Assembly (NCBI GenBank): GCA_029216955.1
Contig: JANAVB010003400.1
Span: forward strand, 16,225,371 to 16,289,370
Source of the DNA: Iris pallida
Lineage: Eukaryota > Streptophyta > Magnoliopsida > Asparagales > Iridaceae
Reading direction: 5' to 3'
DNA length: 64,000 nt
Positions 44,935 to 57,229 of this stretch are shown in pieces. A program made the translations under genes and the position numbers. Each line of letters begins with the position of its first letter. The stretch's first letter is position 1. The notes under the pieces were generated by a model. That model ran no database searches, was not told the DNA's origin, and saw nothing but the letters and a program-made list of their open reading frames with translations.

Positions 44935-47384
44935 TGTCATGTCCCGTCCCGTAGGAACGATCGTCCTCGCTAAGGCGTGATGCCACGTGAGCCTAGATTA
45001 CGCTCACGAAAGGTAGGTTCTATAACGACCGATTACAGGCTAAGCGACGGGGTCGTCACACAGAAGTCCCAAGCGGAAACATTGATACAACGGCAGAAAT
45101 TTGAAACAAAATACAAGTCATGCAAAATATTCTTTTATTGATATTGAAACAAAGATTACAATGTGGCACAAGGCCAAGATTACAATCACGCAAGCTCACT
45201 CTTCTCATATTACAAGTCACTCTGCTCTCTCTCATCCCTTAATACAATTTGAGTAGGCCAACAGAAGCTTTAGATAGGCGATGTCCATACATTATGTTCC
45301 GTATTAGTCCAGACTCCACACGGCTGCATGCCTTGAATCGTCAAGGAACTCCGTGCCTCGACGCATCTAAGCGAGCCCCGTGCCACGAGCTTCTACTTAT
45401 GCCTCCACATGAAAACTGTATGGGTGTCAGTACTCAACTGTACTGGTGGAATGAGCTCCTCGCCCACCCATATAAAACCAACACGTTCATTTACTTTGTG
45501 CAACATAATCCCTTTTCGATTGTCTTTCTACTCTTGCTTTAGGATCATTTTTAGGACATTGACTCTCGACCTATTTTGTATCTCTGGACCATCCCGTGCC
45601 TTATAACTAGTAGCTTACTGATACTTTGCCTCTAGACCCTTCTTGTGTCAACGACGTCAACTTATCAAGTCGTGCTTGCCTTTCGACCCATACTCAGAGA
45701 CATAAATACACGATAGTACCCAATTTCCATGTGACCGTGCTACAAGTCCATTGTGCCATCAACGTGGTCGTATCATGAGACCTATTCGTGTGTCCATATT
45801 GAGGATGTGTCTCGCAACTCCGTATGACTTAACCATATTGTCGCCTCGTGGCCCTTGTTGCTATAATCACCAACTGACCAAACCAAGACTTGTAAACTTA
45901 GTGTCACCTAACCAACTTTGTCTTACGGCGATTCCTGACTTAAACTCACAACGACTCAAATCAAACTTGTGCAACTCTATGCCAATAACTTAAGACTCGA
46001 CGCCACATCTCCATGTCGAAGCACGATATCTACGTTGCAGCCAAATCTTAGGCCCCAAACATTATCTTCTGATCGTGCACCTATTCAACTCGACTCAATC
46101 CAAAGGCATACCTGCAGATTGCCGTCCATGCTGACCCATCTATATGAATGGTCACTAGCATCACAAGCTATTCTGGACGTATTATTTTGTTAGTCGGGGT
46201 CCTTTTAACATAAGTAGCTAGCCCCGTTGCAAGTCCCCGCTTAACCTGTGCTATTATCCTTGTACGACTATACCATGTTTCTTCCTAGGTCGAGTCGGTC
46301 TCGTGGCCCTGGGTTGCCACTCGAGGAACCATTGCCCTTGTCGACAAGTTATCCATGACCATGCAAGACTCGACTCGAACTGACGTCTCATACAGTCATT
46401 TTTTTCTTCCAATGTTACCATTGTTTCAGGACCAAGTTCAAGACTTGAAACATTTGAGACCGCCTCGATTACCCAAGATCGTGAGCATTCTCCCTTGTTG
46501 TGCTATTATTTTACTCAATTCAGTAACGCCTAATTGATAGCACTTTTTTCAAACTCAATTTGAATCTACCATGGTTCGTGCCCTAAACACTAAGTCCGTG
46601 ACATCGTGTATTAAGCCAACTTGTGTTCCGTACGACGCTACCGCCCAAGTCATACTTTATATGATGGGCCTTGCGGTCGTAAAACCAATTAATTTTGATA
46701 ACTGCAGAAAATATGAGACAGTGCTTAGAATGACTTCGATAGCCTAGCATAACTTAGCCTAACTTAATCGCACAACAACTTGACGAGCAAAGGCTGCGTC
46801 AAGCCTCGCATCGCAGGAATGTGCCATGCACGCGTTCGACTTTGAACAACCAAGTCATTTAGGTGCCTAGACTTATGCCACAATCTATGCAATAGAACTT
46901 AACACGTGGGGCGAGCAAAGGCGATGCCAAGCCTTGGACGATGGGACTGTGCATGCTCTATCAAGCGTTATGCGGGCGATGCCTATGACTTAGGCTAATT
47001 CTTAGCTTTGTGGCGAAGACCAATTTTTTCCTTCTCCTAAGCCACGGAACGAAGGACCGAGTGTCAATTTTGAAAGCCATCGTACAACACTTCTAAGCCG
47101 ACCGTGGGACATTTTTCCATGTTCTAACTCAATCGACCCGACTTAGGATTATTCTCTTAGCTATGTGGATTCATCTTTTTTATTATCAAACCTACTTGTG
47201 TATTTAAAAACTTTTATTTTATTAGTACGAAGGCCAAGCTGAGGCAAGTTCACAGAAGCCACCCACCTGAGCGAGGAGTCGTCTCGACCGAGCGGGTCTT
47301 CGAGTAGCCGTTGCAAGTCTAAGTCCGAACGCCGTTGGCGCGTTTTGATTCCTTCGATTGAACTGAGCGGGACGGGACACTATA
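44935..47384 (-). repeat. 5' LTR of the LARD-like element
   Basis: Plus strand begins TGTCATGTCCCGTCCCGTAG and ends GAGCGGGACGGGACACTATA. The near ends carry inverted TGTCCCGTCCCG / CGGGACGGGACA, a perfect 12-bp inverted repeat close to both LTR termini, stronger than usual. The outermost CA of the consensus is TA here. Confidence 0.8.
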
Positions 47385-47389
47385 ATATC

Positions 47390-47692
47390 TTATGAGTCAA
47401 ACAGGTGTGGATATCGCGATCAGATATCATCCTCACGTTCCCAAGTTGACTCACACAAAGAGTGATAACCCCAAGCAATACGGACTAAACTAATAGTCAT
47501 GTTCTTGAGTACCTTCTCTCTTCGGTCCAATATGGATACGGACCTTTCCTCATACGAAAGGTTGGTACCGACAACTAATCCTGAATGATCAAGGATATAG
47601 CTCGGATCCCGGATGTACCGTTGTAATTGGAATATATGAAATACATCATGTACCTCACGTAACGACGGTAGAAGAGTGAGACGATATGACAC
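47390..47692 (-). pseudogene. Chromodomain and integrase C-terminus of the second minus-strand chromovirus
   Basis: The minus frame reads LPSLREVHDVFHIFQLQRYI, then LSYEERSVSILDRREKVLKN and ISLVRIAWGYHS...TWEREDD. This is the integrase tail joined to a chromodomain, as in the plus-strand copy at 21920-22156. It is interrupted just downstream by the LARD-like element. Confidence 0.85.
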
Positions 47693-47699
47693 ATCACCT

Positions 47700-48560
47700 A
47701 CTCGCTCGAGAATATCAAACGGCCCTATATACCTAGGATTAAGCTTTCCCGTACGCTGAATCGAATGACACCACTGGTACGCAAGATCCTAAGGAATACG
47801 TGGTCACCGTTAAAAAACTCAAGTGGATGCCGATGAGAATCGGCCCAATGGCAATGACGATTTTGTGCAACCCGAAGATGATCTCTAACTTGTTTGACCA
47901 CCTCGATAGTCTGAGTCACCATTTCTGGACCAAGCATCTGCCTCTCACCTACATCATCCTAGGCTAAAGGTGATCTATATTTTTTGCCATACAGTGCCTC
48001 AAATGGGGCTATTTGGATACTGACCTGAAAACTATTATAATATGAGAATTCTACTAAGTGTAGGTGATCTTCCCATGAACCACCGGAGTCACATGTACAG
48101 GGTCATAACATATCTTCAAGAGTTTGAATTGTTCTCTCTGACTGACCATCTGTCTGCGGATGATAAGCTGAACTAAACTTGAGACGAGTTTCCAAACTCT
48201 CTTGAAGACTCCGCCAAAAGTGCGACGTAAATCTCAAATCTCGGTCGAATACGATACTGACTAGCACTCCATGCAATCTGACTATCTGGTTGAGGTACAT
48301 ATTTGTAAGCTGATCCGTCGACTGACCAACTCTGAAAGGAAGAAAATGAGCTACCTTAGTGAGCCGGTCAACTATAACCCATATAGCATCCTTCCCAGCT
48401 GGGGATTTAGGTAATCCAGTTACAAAATTTATGGTAATATGTTCCCATTTTCATTATGGGATCGGTAAAGTTGAAGAAGTCCAGCTGGTCTCTGATGTTC
48501 AACTTTAACTTGTTGGCAAACTAAACAACGAAAGGCAAACCGAGCTATCTCCCTCTTCAT
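47700..48560 (-). pseudogene. Integrase core of the second minus-strand chromovirus
   Basis: The frame 48300-48103 reads [20 protein letters not shown] and [19 protein letters not shown], so both the second Asp and the catalytic Glu are kept. The frame 47937-47725 reads VKQVRDHLRVAQNRHCHWAD and FNGDHVFLRI, the GPY/F region. The first part of the core (about 48450-48310) is readable in pieces with frame changes (for example 'GKDAIWVIVDRLTKVAHFLP'-like). The integrase would insert cDNA. Confidence 0.8.
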
Positions 48561-48785
48561 GCCATTCTACTAGAAATGCTGACGGATATCATGATACATC
48601 CTCGTACCACCGAGATGAATTGAATACTGCAAACCGTGAGCTTCTGCCAAGATCTCTTGCCTAATGTCACTACTGGGTACATAAAGACGCCTTCCATGTC
48701 GAAGTGTGCCATCTTCGTAAATACATAACTCTGCTCTTCGTCCTGTTTCACATTCTGCCCTAAGCCGCTAAAGCTTAGAATCTGA
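48557..48785 (-). pseudogene. Integrase zinc-finger region of the second minus-strand chromovirus
   Basis: Minus-strand text reads TKMAHFDMEGVFMYPVVTLG and, in another frame, the block ending in 'H..GTRMYHDIRQHF'. This is the HHCC zinc-binding start of the integrase that follows RNase H in Gypsy pol, with shifts. Confidence 0.55.
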
Positions 48786-49295
48786 TTACAATGCTATCTT
48801 GATCCTCTCAACTATACTGGACTGAACTTGCATACTGGTTATCAATGCCACATTCGTAGGAAGAACTATCTCTATACCCATCTTCTGTAGATCCGCTAAT
48901 AACTCAGGCTGTGTTGTTAGAAAATAAGCTCCTACGCTTCTACTCAACGCATATACAACTACGTTGGCCTTCCCAGGATGATACTGTAGGTTGATGTCAT
49001 AATCTACCAATAGCTCTAACCACCTTCTCTGACGCATGTTGAGATCCTTCTGGATAAACACATACTTAAGGCTCTTGTGGTCGATAAAAATCTCTACCCG
49101 ATCCCCATAAAAATAATGCCTCCAAAGCTTAAGTGCAAAAACTACCGCTGCTAACTCCAAGTCATGGGTTGGGTAATTCCTCTCATGATCACGAAGCTGA
49201 CGTGACGCATAAGCTACTACCTTGCCATGTTGCATTAAGACGCATCCCAACCCTCTGCCTGAAGCAGCATAATAAACTGAATCCTCCAGTCCCAT
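48786..49295 (-). pseudogene. RNase H of the second minus-strand chromovirus
   Basis: A 169-codon open frame reads [52 protein letters not shown] and [16 protein letters not shown]. It is a clear RNase H of Ty3/Gypsy pol. The first catalytic position (usually Y-D-A-S) is A here, and the final 'T/A-D-A-L-S-R' has Y for D, so two key aspartates are changed despite the open frame. Confidence 0.9.
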
Positions 49296-49368
49296 CTGGA
49301 AGCATGAGAATGGGCGCTATCATCAATCCTTGCTTCAACTTCTCGAATGAACTCTGACACTCTGCCAT

Positions 49369-49784
49369 TCAAGCAAACTGCACATCATTGTGGGTCAACT
49401 GCGTCAATGGCGTTGAAATCCTAGCAAAGTCTGATATAAATCGCCGGTAATAGCCCGTCAATCCTAAAAAACTGTAAACTTCTACGATGGTACTGGGTAC
49501 TGGCCATGTCTCTATAGCCACTATCTTCTGGGGGTCCACTTCTACTCCACATTTGGTAATAATGTGACCTAAGTACGAAATACGATCAAACCAAAATTTG
49601 CACTTACTGAACTTCGCATACAACTGGTGCTCTCTGAGAATCTGAAGGACTACCCGGAGATGTTGCTCATGCTCTGCTTCACTCTTTCTATAGACCAAGA
49701 TGTCGTCTATAAACACTATCACGAACTAATCCAAATGAGGCATGAATATGCAATTCGTGTGTTCCATAAATATTGTTGGCACAT
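49369..49784 (-). pseudogene. 3' half of reverse transcriptase, second minus-strand chromovirus, truncated
   Basis: The frame 49722-49369 reads [39 protein letters not shown] and [19 protein letters not shown]. The catalytic F-I-D-D box is intact. Upstream, after a stop, comes VPTIFMEHTNCIFMPHLD (49790-49730). RT is cut at 49784/49785, where LTR-like sequence TGTCACGACC begins. The 5' half of RT, PR and gag were not found further right in the window. Confidence 0.9.
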
Positions 49785-51436
49785 TGTCACGACCGCACCT
49801 ACTGTGAGGGTACGAGTACGTAACAGCACCCAGCCTACGCCGCAGTGTCGGTGGTAGAACGATGTTCTAGGTCACTATCTAACCAACAACTCACGCAATT
49901 ATATAATGTACTTGTCAAAATCTAAACTCCGAACGGAGGACAAGTATAGACATAATAGAATCCCAATCACAGTCTAAGCACGATATGATAACACAGAAGC
50001 TTTAACTAAGACTAAATAATAACAACAAAACCAAATACTAAATAATAATAACCGCAAACAATCTTAAAACGAAACATATCTTAACTTAATACAATTCAAG
50101 TTCTAAAATATAAAACTAAACCAAATCAACTAGCTAATCTCCCGATCACTCTAAGTGTCGAGACAAAAGGCAGCTAAGACATCTCCTGGTCCATAGTGAG
50201 TAGGGCAAGTATCCTCAGGGCAATCATCTGTAAAATTTTCAATAGGTCCAGTCAGGACATGAACGAGTACATCTCATCTAGAAAACCCAAGTAAATGACA
50301 GAGAACTATAAAGTAGTTATAGATAATTATATTGATGAACATGGCAATTTATATTCAGGTGATGGTATAGAGAGACAGTTAAAGTACAAGGAAAGTAAGG
50401 TAACTAAAACAAGAGAAAAATCATGGCAATGAAGACTGTAAATAGAAACTAGCTGAAATAGAATAACATGATATAAGTCCAGACAGTAAATGTAACCAAG
50501 TGTAAAATCCAAGTAAGTCCAGATAACATGGATCTGATACCAGGTGATTCCAGTAAAAGATGAGTCTAGTATAAGATGATTCCAGTTAGTGCTCAAAGAT
50601 TCCAGGGTGAGTCCAGAGTATACTCTAACAGTGTGTTTTAAAATACTGAGATCGACATGTAAACGGCTGTAGGTATCAGGCACATCACTCACTGATCAGA
50701 CGAGAGATGGTTATGCTTCCAGTAGATTCCAGTAGATTCCAGATTTGGGGTATGTCTACATGTCTTAGTCAAGTATTTTCCCTCCCAGCAAGTATAAGTG
50801 AATCCAGAATAAGACACGAGAATCGAGATGAGTCCAGCCAAATATGATGATACCAACAATAATTCTAGAATGATTCCAGCAATAGAGGCCAGACAACAAG
50901 GTATGTGTGTCGTATATATGAATCCAAAAATATCCATACGTGTTGTAATAGAGAATCACATACAACAAACTAGAACTGAAGTACATTAATTGACAAGTAA
51001 ATGAGAGAACTATCAGAGAATGTACTCGCCTATTATCCTGGGCAACTGATGTATATCGGTGTCCGAACTGGTCACAGAGTCCTATTTAATCGGTGTCCGA
51101 ACTGGAGTCACAGAGTCCTATTTAATAAGATACAGGTTACAAAATGTTAATTGAATTATACAATGCATTCTACATGATTCTAGGTCATTCTAGGTTAAAG
51201 TCAACTCATGGTCAACTACGGTCAACAGTCTAGTCAAACTAGTTAACTCCAGTCAACTAGTCTATGGTTCAGTCAATAACAAGTCTATGAGTCTACTAGG
51301 CCTATCTAGCCAATTTCTAACTAATCCAGCTATCTAACACTAGTATCTAAAATATAAGATATATAGCCCTACTCCAATACATTATTCAGGTGCATCTACC
51401 TATCTTACCTAGGCTCCTTGAATTGGTGAACCCTTA

Positions 51437-51440
<4 letters not shown>
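49785..51440 (-). mobile_element. Diverged LTR fragment, same family as the inverted LTR cluster
   Basis: Starts (plus strand) TGTCACGACCGCACCTACTG and continues GCACCCAGCCTACGCCGCAG and GTCGGTGGTAGAACG. This matches, with many changes, the LTR end at 54941 (TCACGACCCGCACCCGG...CCAGCCTACGCCGCGG). Further in, TCAGAGAATGTACTCGCCT (51018) and a run of GGTCAA/GTCAAC words (51180-51300) also match that family in order. It would be an older LTR copy in minus orientation. It abuts the truncated RT, so it marks an insertion. Confidence 0.6.

Positions 51441-51482
<42 letters not shown>
51441..51482. repeat. (TA)n microsatellite
   Basis: About 42 bp of pure TA, exactly at the seam between the diverged LTR on its left and the high-similarity LTR copy on its right. 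Confidence 0.95.
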
Positions 51483-51483
<1 letters not shown>

Positions 51484-52456
51484 TAGAAACAAAAACGATA
51501 TCATAAAACAGAATTATTATCAGAGAATGTACTCGCCTGGGGTCCTGCTGTCAATATGAATCAGGGTTCGGAGTAAAGCCACAGACCTAAAGATGAAATA
51601 ATACAAGAGCTGATCAGGGTCAAAAGACATACTAACATCTAGGTCAAACTAAGTCAAACTAAGACAAACTGGGTTAAGATTGACGTCTAAGTCTAATCTA
51701 GGTTAAATAGGTCAATGGTTGACCTACAGTTGACTTTGGTCAAAAAGTCAACGTTTGTCAAATCTGGTCAAACCTAGGTCAAATATTGACTCTACTTCGA
51801 CATCTAGTCAAAGTAGTCAACCATAGTCAAGCTAGTCTCTATAACCATCTACAAGGTCAACTTATGAATTTCAGTGATTTAGAAATCACTGAAATCGACA
51901 GGTCTCTAAAACAACCAAAAGGAGAAAATATTATAATAATAGGATGACACAAAAAGGGAAGAAATATACAGATGTTGTCGGATGATGAAACTAACATCAC
52001 CAACGTGTCCAGAATGGTCAAATCAGCTAGGATAGCCTGTCCAAAAATCCAATTTGGACACAGGGGCAAAACGGTAATTTCGGGCCGAAATGATGTCCGT
52101 CGTTGGACACAATTTGCACCGAAAAACGTGTCGAAATAAAAGTGCACAAAACCTAACCAATTATATGTCCACGAATCCAGAATGACGATACGGACCCAAC
52201 GGTATATCCAGAATTGGATTCCGATGAGCCGGCGTCAAAAAGTCCCGTTGACTCAGAAAGTGGGACCCGCTTTGCACCGAAATACGTGCCAGGGCCCACG
52301 TTCTCCAAATCAGGCAAATTTTATATGAAAACATGCCAGAACGACGCCACGAGTCTACTGGTGGTGTCAGAATTTGAATTCGGAGTCCCGGGTTCAAAAA
52401 TAGAATTTAACTAGTGCAACACTAAGAATTCGAACGACCAACTTTAGCGTCGAGAT
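51483..52456 (-). repeat. LTR segment A (minus orientation)
   Basis: From TACTAGAAACAAAAACGATA to GACCAACTTTAGCGTCGA it is a direct repeat of 55883-56850, with only a handful of differences seen by eye. It holds the GGTCAA/GTTGAC-rich block (51640-51840). It lacks the LTR terminus present in segment C and is replaced at its left by the TA tract. Confidence 0.85.
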
Positions 52457-52576
52457 TCCGCCGTGACGCGCGCGCGCGAAGTCCAGAATTTGCGTCCCAA
52501 AACAGTAACTTCGCGCCGATTTTCTGGGAGATCCGACCGTTGGATCGGCGATCTCTTTCCTCCGTCGCAACCTCGG

Positions 52577-52583
52577 TATATAG
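52577..52583 (+). promoter_or_regulatory. TATA-like box of LTR segment B
   Basis: CTCGGTATATAGCTCTTCAC. The mirrored box in segment C is at 57099-57104 on the minus strand (CTCGGTATATACCCCTTCAC). Conservation in both inverted copies supports a core promoter. Confidence 0.5.
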
Positions 52584-53599
52584 CTCTTCACTCCCCTAAA
52601 ATTTCACCCGTTAATTCTGTCGTTTGCCGTGTGAAAATTGGCCACCAAGTTGACGATTTAATTGCGTTATTTTTGGACAGTTTCGCGACGCCAACTTCGC
52701 GGGTTCGTATCTCCTTCATCGCAGCTCCGTTTTGTGCGCCACCAGTTCCGGTGCACAGCTGGTATAACCCTCTTCCTGCCCCCTTTAGATTTCATTTCAG
52801 TTTGAGCTTGTTAGGTCGGTCGAATTCGACGCCAAAGTTGGCCGTTCGAATTCTTAGTGTTGCACTTGTAAAATTCCATTTTTGAACCCGGGACTCCGGA
52901 TTCAAATTCTGACACCACCAGTAGACTCGTGGCGTCGTTCTGGCATGTTTTCATATAAAGTTTGCTTGATTTGGAGAACGTGGGCCCTGGCACGCATTTC
53001 GGTGCAAGTCAGATACCAATATCCGGGCCAACGGGTCAATTTGAGATCGGCTCATCGGAATCCAATTCCGGATATACCGTTGAGTTCGTATCGTCATTCT
53101 GGACTCGTTGACATATAATTTGCTGAGTTTTGAGGACATTGGCTCCGACACGCTTTTCCGTGCAAATCGATTTCCAATGTCCGGGTCAACGGACCAATTT
53201 GAGATCGGGTCAACGGAATCCAATTCTGGATATACCGTTGGGTTCGTATCGTCATTCTGGATTCGTGGACATATAATTTGTTAGGTTTTGTACACTTTTA
53301 TTTCGGCACGTTTTTCGGTGCAAAGTGTGTCCAACGGCGGACATAATTTTGGCCCGAAATTACCGTTTTGCCCCTGTGTCCAAATTAGACTTTTGGACAG
53401 GCAATCCTAGCTGATTTGACCATTCTGGACACGTTGGTGATGTTAGTTTCATCATCCGACAACATCTGTAGATTTCTTTCCTTTTGTGTCATCCTATTAT
53501 TATAATATTTTCTTCTTTTGGTTGTTTTAGAGACCCGTCGATTTCAGTGATTTCTAAATCATTGAAATTCATAAGTTGACCTTGTAGATGTTTATAGAG

Positions 53600-53860
53600 A
53601 CCAGCTTGACCATGCATGGTTGACTACTTTGACTAGACGTCGAAGTAGAGTCAACAGTTGACCTAGGTTTGATCAGACTTGACCAACGTTGACTTTTTGA
53701 CCAAAGTCAACTGTAGGTCAACCATTGACCTATTTAACCTAGATTAGACTTAGAGTTGACCGGAGTTGACCAGTTGACCAAGTCCACTGTACGTCAACAT
53801 TGACCCAGTTTGTCTTAGTTTGACTTAGTTTGACCTAGATGTTAGTATGCCTTTTGACCC
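53600..53860 (+). promoter_or_regulatory. TTGAC/GTCAA-dense block (W-box-like cluster)
   Basis: TTGAC and GTCAA words occur more than fifteen times in about 250 bp. Equivalent dense blocks are at 51640-51840, 56040-56240 and 59030-59120, and a weaker one at 51180-51300. TTGAC is the core of the W-box bound by plant WRKY factors. The block lies downstream of the TATA-like box, so a promoter role is only a guess. Confidence 0.4.
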
Positions 53861-56800
53861 TGATCAGCTCTTGTATTATTTCATCTTTAGGTCTGTGGCT
53901 TTACTCCGAACCCTGATTCATATTGACAGCAGGATCCCAGGCGAGTACATTCTCTGATAACATTTCTGTTTTATGATATCGTTTATGTTTCTTGTATTTA
54001 GTGTAGATATGCTTGTTCTCGACACATTGGTCACACGGATTGGTATTCATGGATCCCGACGAGAGATGTTTCTCCTTCTTAGGTTGGGATGTATTGTGCA
54101 AGCACCCTTGTAGCTCTTGCTCGATATGTGGTCACTGATTCTAGAGAAGGTTCGCGACCTTCTCATTAGAATCCCGTGCAGTGACGTGTCCTGTTTGGAT
54201 CCACTCTACCAGTCGGGGACGGGGAGTATTAGCGTAGATATGTGATCAATACCCCACAGATATTGTATCATCATTGTATAGTGTTAATCATACACTCACG
54301 TATGATTAGCCAGGCCAAACATTGTATCAAGTTCTAAGCCGGTCACATGTTGAAACTAGTGCTAAACTCACATAGATATAGTTCCAGATTCTTGTACATG
54401 ATTTATACTATTTTCCCTGTTCTTACATTCAGTTACAGTCTTGACATGTCTTACCATGATTCATGTACACATTATTTACCTCGTATATTCTCTCTATTTA
54501 CTGCTACATTTTCAATATCGTCTAATTAGAACTGTTATTTGAGATTTGTGCTCGTTCCATCCTGACTGGATATGTTGACAAAATTTTAGGAGTAGTTGTG
54601 CCACATTGTTGGACTGCAGGATGATTCTAGCTGAGGTGGTTCACACTGTTCCTCTATGTGAGTTGCCTGGTAGTTATTCCTTAGTTAGTCTTGTTGTTCC
54701 TTCATTATCTTCCTGTCTTATGATCATTGTAGATTCTAGTTGTTCTAGTGATATTGCTATTATTTCTTGTCTTATCTTCCTTAGTTTCGTGATGTGACAT
54801 GAGTACATTTCTAGTTACGGATTCTTAGATGTTGTAGTTAGTATAGTATACTTGACAGCGTTCTACCGCCGATACCGCGGCGTAGGCTGGGCGTGGCCCA
54901 CGTATTCGTACCCGTATATCCGGGTGCGGGTCGTGACACCTCACGACCCGCACCCGGATATACGGGTACGAATACGTGGGTCACGCCCAGCCTACGCCGC
55001 GGTATCGGCGGTAGAACGCTGTCAAGTATACTATACTAACTACAACTTCTAAGATCCATAACTATGAAATGTACTCATGTCACAACTCGAAAACTAAGGA
55101 AGATAAGACAAGAAATAATAACAATATCACTAGAACGACTAGAATCTACACTAATCATAAGACATGAAAGATAAAGAAGGAACAATAAGACTAACTAAGA
55201 ATAACTACCAGGCAACTCACATAGAAGAATAGTGAGATCCACCTCAGCTAGCAACATCATGAAGTCCAATAATGAGGGCACAACTACACCTAAAATTTTC
55301 ATAACGTATCCAGTCAGGAGCGGAACGAGCACAAATCTCAAATAACAGTTCTAATTAGACGATATTAAAAATGTAGCAGTAAATAGAGAGAATATACGAG
55401 GTAAATAATGTGTACATGAATCATGGTAAGGCATGTCAAGACTGTAACTGAATGTAAGAACAGGGAAAATAGTATAAATCATGTACAAGAATCTGGAACT
55501 ATATCTATGTGAGTTTAGCACTAGTTTCAACATGTGACCGGCTTAGAACTTGATACAATGTTTGGCCTGGCTAATCATACGTGAGTGTATGATTAACACT
55601 ATACAATGATGATACAATATCTGTGGGGTATTGATCACATATCTACGCTAACACCCCCATCCCTGACTAATATAGTGGATCCAGTCATGACACGTCATGA
55701 CACGCATTCTCTGTGAAGTAGCTCTCCTTCACAGGAATCGTGTCTATACTATGAACAAGGAAACAATGAAGACTTGCACAAGGCATACCATATATAAGAG
55801 GAATAACATCTTATGACGGGATCCAACAAATACCAATCCGTGTGAACAATGTGTCAAGAGAACAAGGATATCTACACTAAATACTAGAAACAAAAACGAT
55901 ATCATAAAACAGAATTATTATCAGAGAATGTACTCGCCTGGGGTCCTGCTGTCAATATGAATCAGGGTTCGGAGTAAAGCCACAGACCTAAAGATGAAAT
56001 AATACAAGAGCTGATCAGGGTCAAAAGACATACTAACATCTAGGTCAAACTAAGTCAAACTAAGACAAACTGGGTTAAGATTGACGTCTAAGTCTAATCT
56101 AGGTTAAATAGGTCAATGGTTGACCTACAGTTGACTTTGGTCAAAAAGTCAACGTTTGTCAAATCTGGTCAAACCTAGGTCAAATATTGACTCTACTTCG
56201 ACATCTAGTCAAAGTAGTCAACCATAGTCAAGCTAGTCTCTATAACCATCTACAAGGTCAACTTATGAATTTCAGTGATTTAGAAATCACTGAAATCGAC
56301 AGGTCTCTAAAACAACCAAAAGGAAAAAATATTATAATAATAGGATGACACAAAAAGGGAAGAAATATACAGATGTTGTCGGATGATGAAACTAACATCA
56401 CCAACGTGTCCAGAATGGTCAAATCAGCTAGGATAGCCTGTCCAAAATCCAATTTGGACACAGGGGCAAAACGGTAATTTCGGGCCGAAATGATGTCCGT
56501 CGTTGGACACAATTTGCACCGAAAAACGTGTCGAAATAAAAGTGCACAAAACCTAACCAATTATATGTCCACGAATCCAGAATGACGATACGAACCCAAC
56601 GGTATATCCAGAATTGGATTCCGATGAGCCGGCGTCAAAAAGTCCCGTTGACTCAGAAAGTGGGACCCGCTTTGCACCGAAATGCGTGCCAGGGCCCACG
56701 TTCTCCAAATCAGGCAAATTTTATATGAAAACATGCCAGAACAACGCCACGAGTCTACTGGTGGTGTCAGAATTTGAATTCGGAGTCCCGGGTTCAAAAA

Positions 56801-57229
56801 TAGAATTTAACTAGTGCAACACTAAGAATTCGAACGACCAACTTTGGCGTCGAATTCGACCGACCTAACAAGCTCAAACTGAAATGAAATCTAAAGGGGG
56901 CAGGAAGAGGGTTATACCAGCTGTGCACCGGAACTGGTGGCGTGCAAAATGGAGCTGCGACGACGAAGATACGAACCCGCGAAGTTGGCGTCACGAAACT
57001 GTCCAAAAACAGTACAAATTAAAACGTCAACTTGGTGGCCGGTTTTGATGTATCAAACGACAAAATTAACGGGTGAAATTTGACAGGGGTGAAGGGGTAT
57101 ATACCGAGATTGCGACGGAGCGAAGAAATCGCCGATCAAACGGTCGGATTCTCCAGAAAATCGGCACGAAGTTGCTGTCCCGAAACTCCATTTCTGGATT
57201 CAACCCGCGCGCTCGTCGACGGGATTTCG

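Larger units (their letters stand above)
39943..47384 (-). mobile_element. Non-coding LTR retrotransposon (LARD-like), 7442 bp
   Basis: Two direct LTRs (39943-42375 and 44935-47384) flank a 2559-bp internal region. In minus orientation the LTR runs from TGTAGTG(T/C)CCC to GGGACATGACA. A tRNA-Met-like PBS, TGGTATCAAAGCACGG (44931-44916), follows the right LTR. A decayed 'CGAGGATAAAACTTTTTC' PPT region lies at 42376-42410. An imperfect duplication, ATACC (39938-39942) and ATATC (47385-47389), flanks it. No gag or pol text was found inside on either strand, so it depended on another element's proteins. The insertion splits a chromovirus. Confidence 0.75.
52457..54938 (+). repeat. LTR segment B (plus orientation), ends at palindrome centre
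   Basis: Runs from GATTCCGCCGTGACGCGCGC to GCGGGTGCGGGTCGTGACA-type end (54934-54938 TGACA). It is the reverse complement, with moderate divergence, of 54941-57230. A TATA-like box (TATATAG, 52577-52583) with a downstream CTC-rich start fits an LTR promoter directing plus-strand transcription. The 370-bp part 52457-52826, together with segment A on its left, makes a second inverted repeat, in which 52428-52456 mirrors 52827-52857. Confidence 0.75.

Noticed and set aside
54852..55052. Plus-strand ORF spanning the palindrome centre
   Set aside because: It reads through LTR ends; the match to 60097-60315 is DNA homology of the LTR, not a protein.
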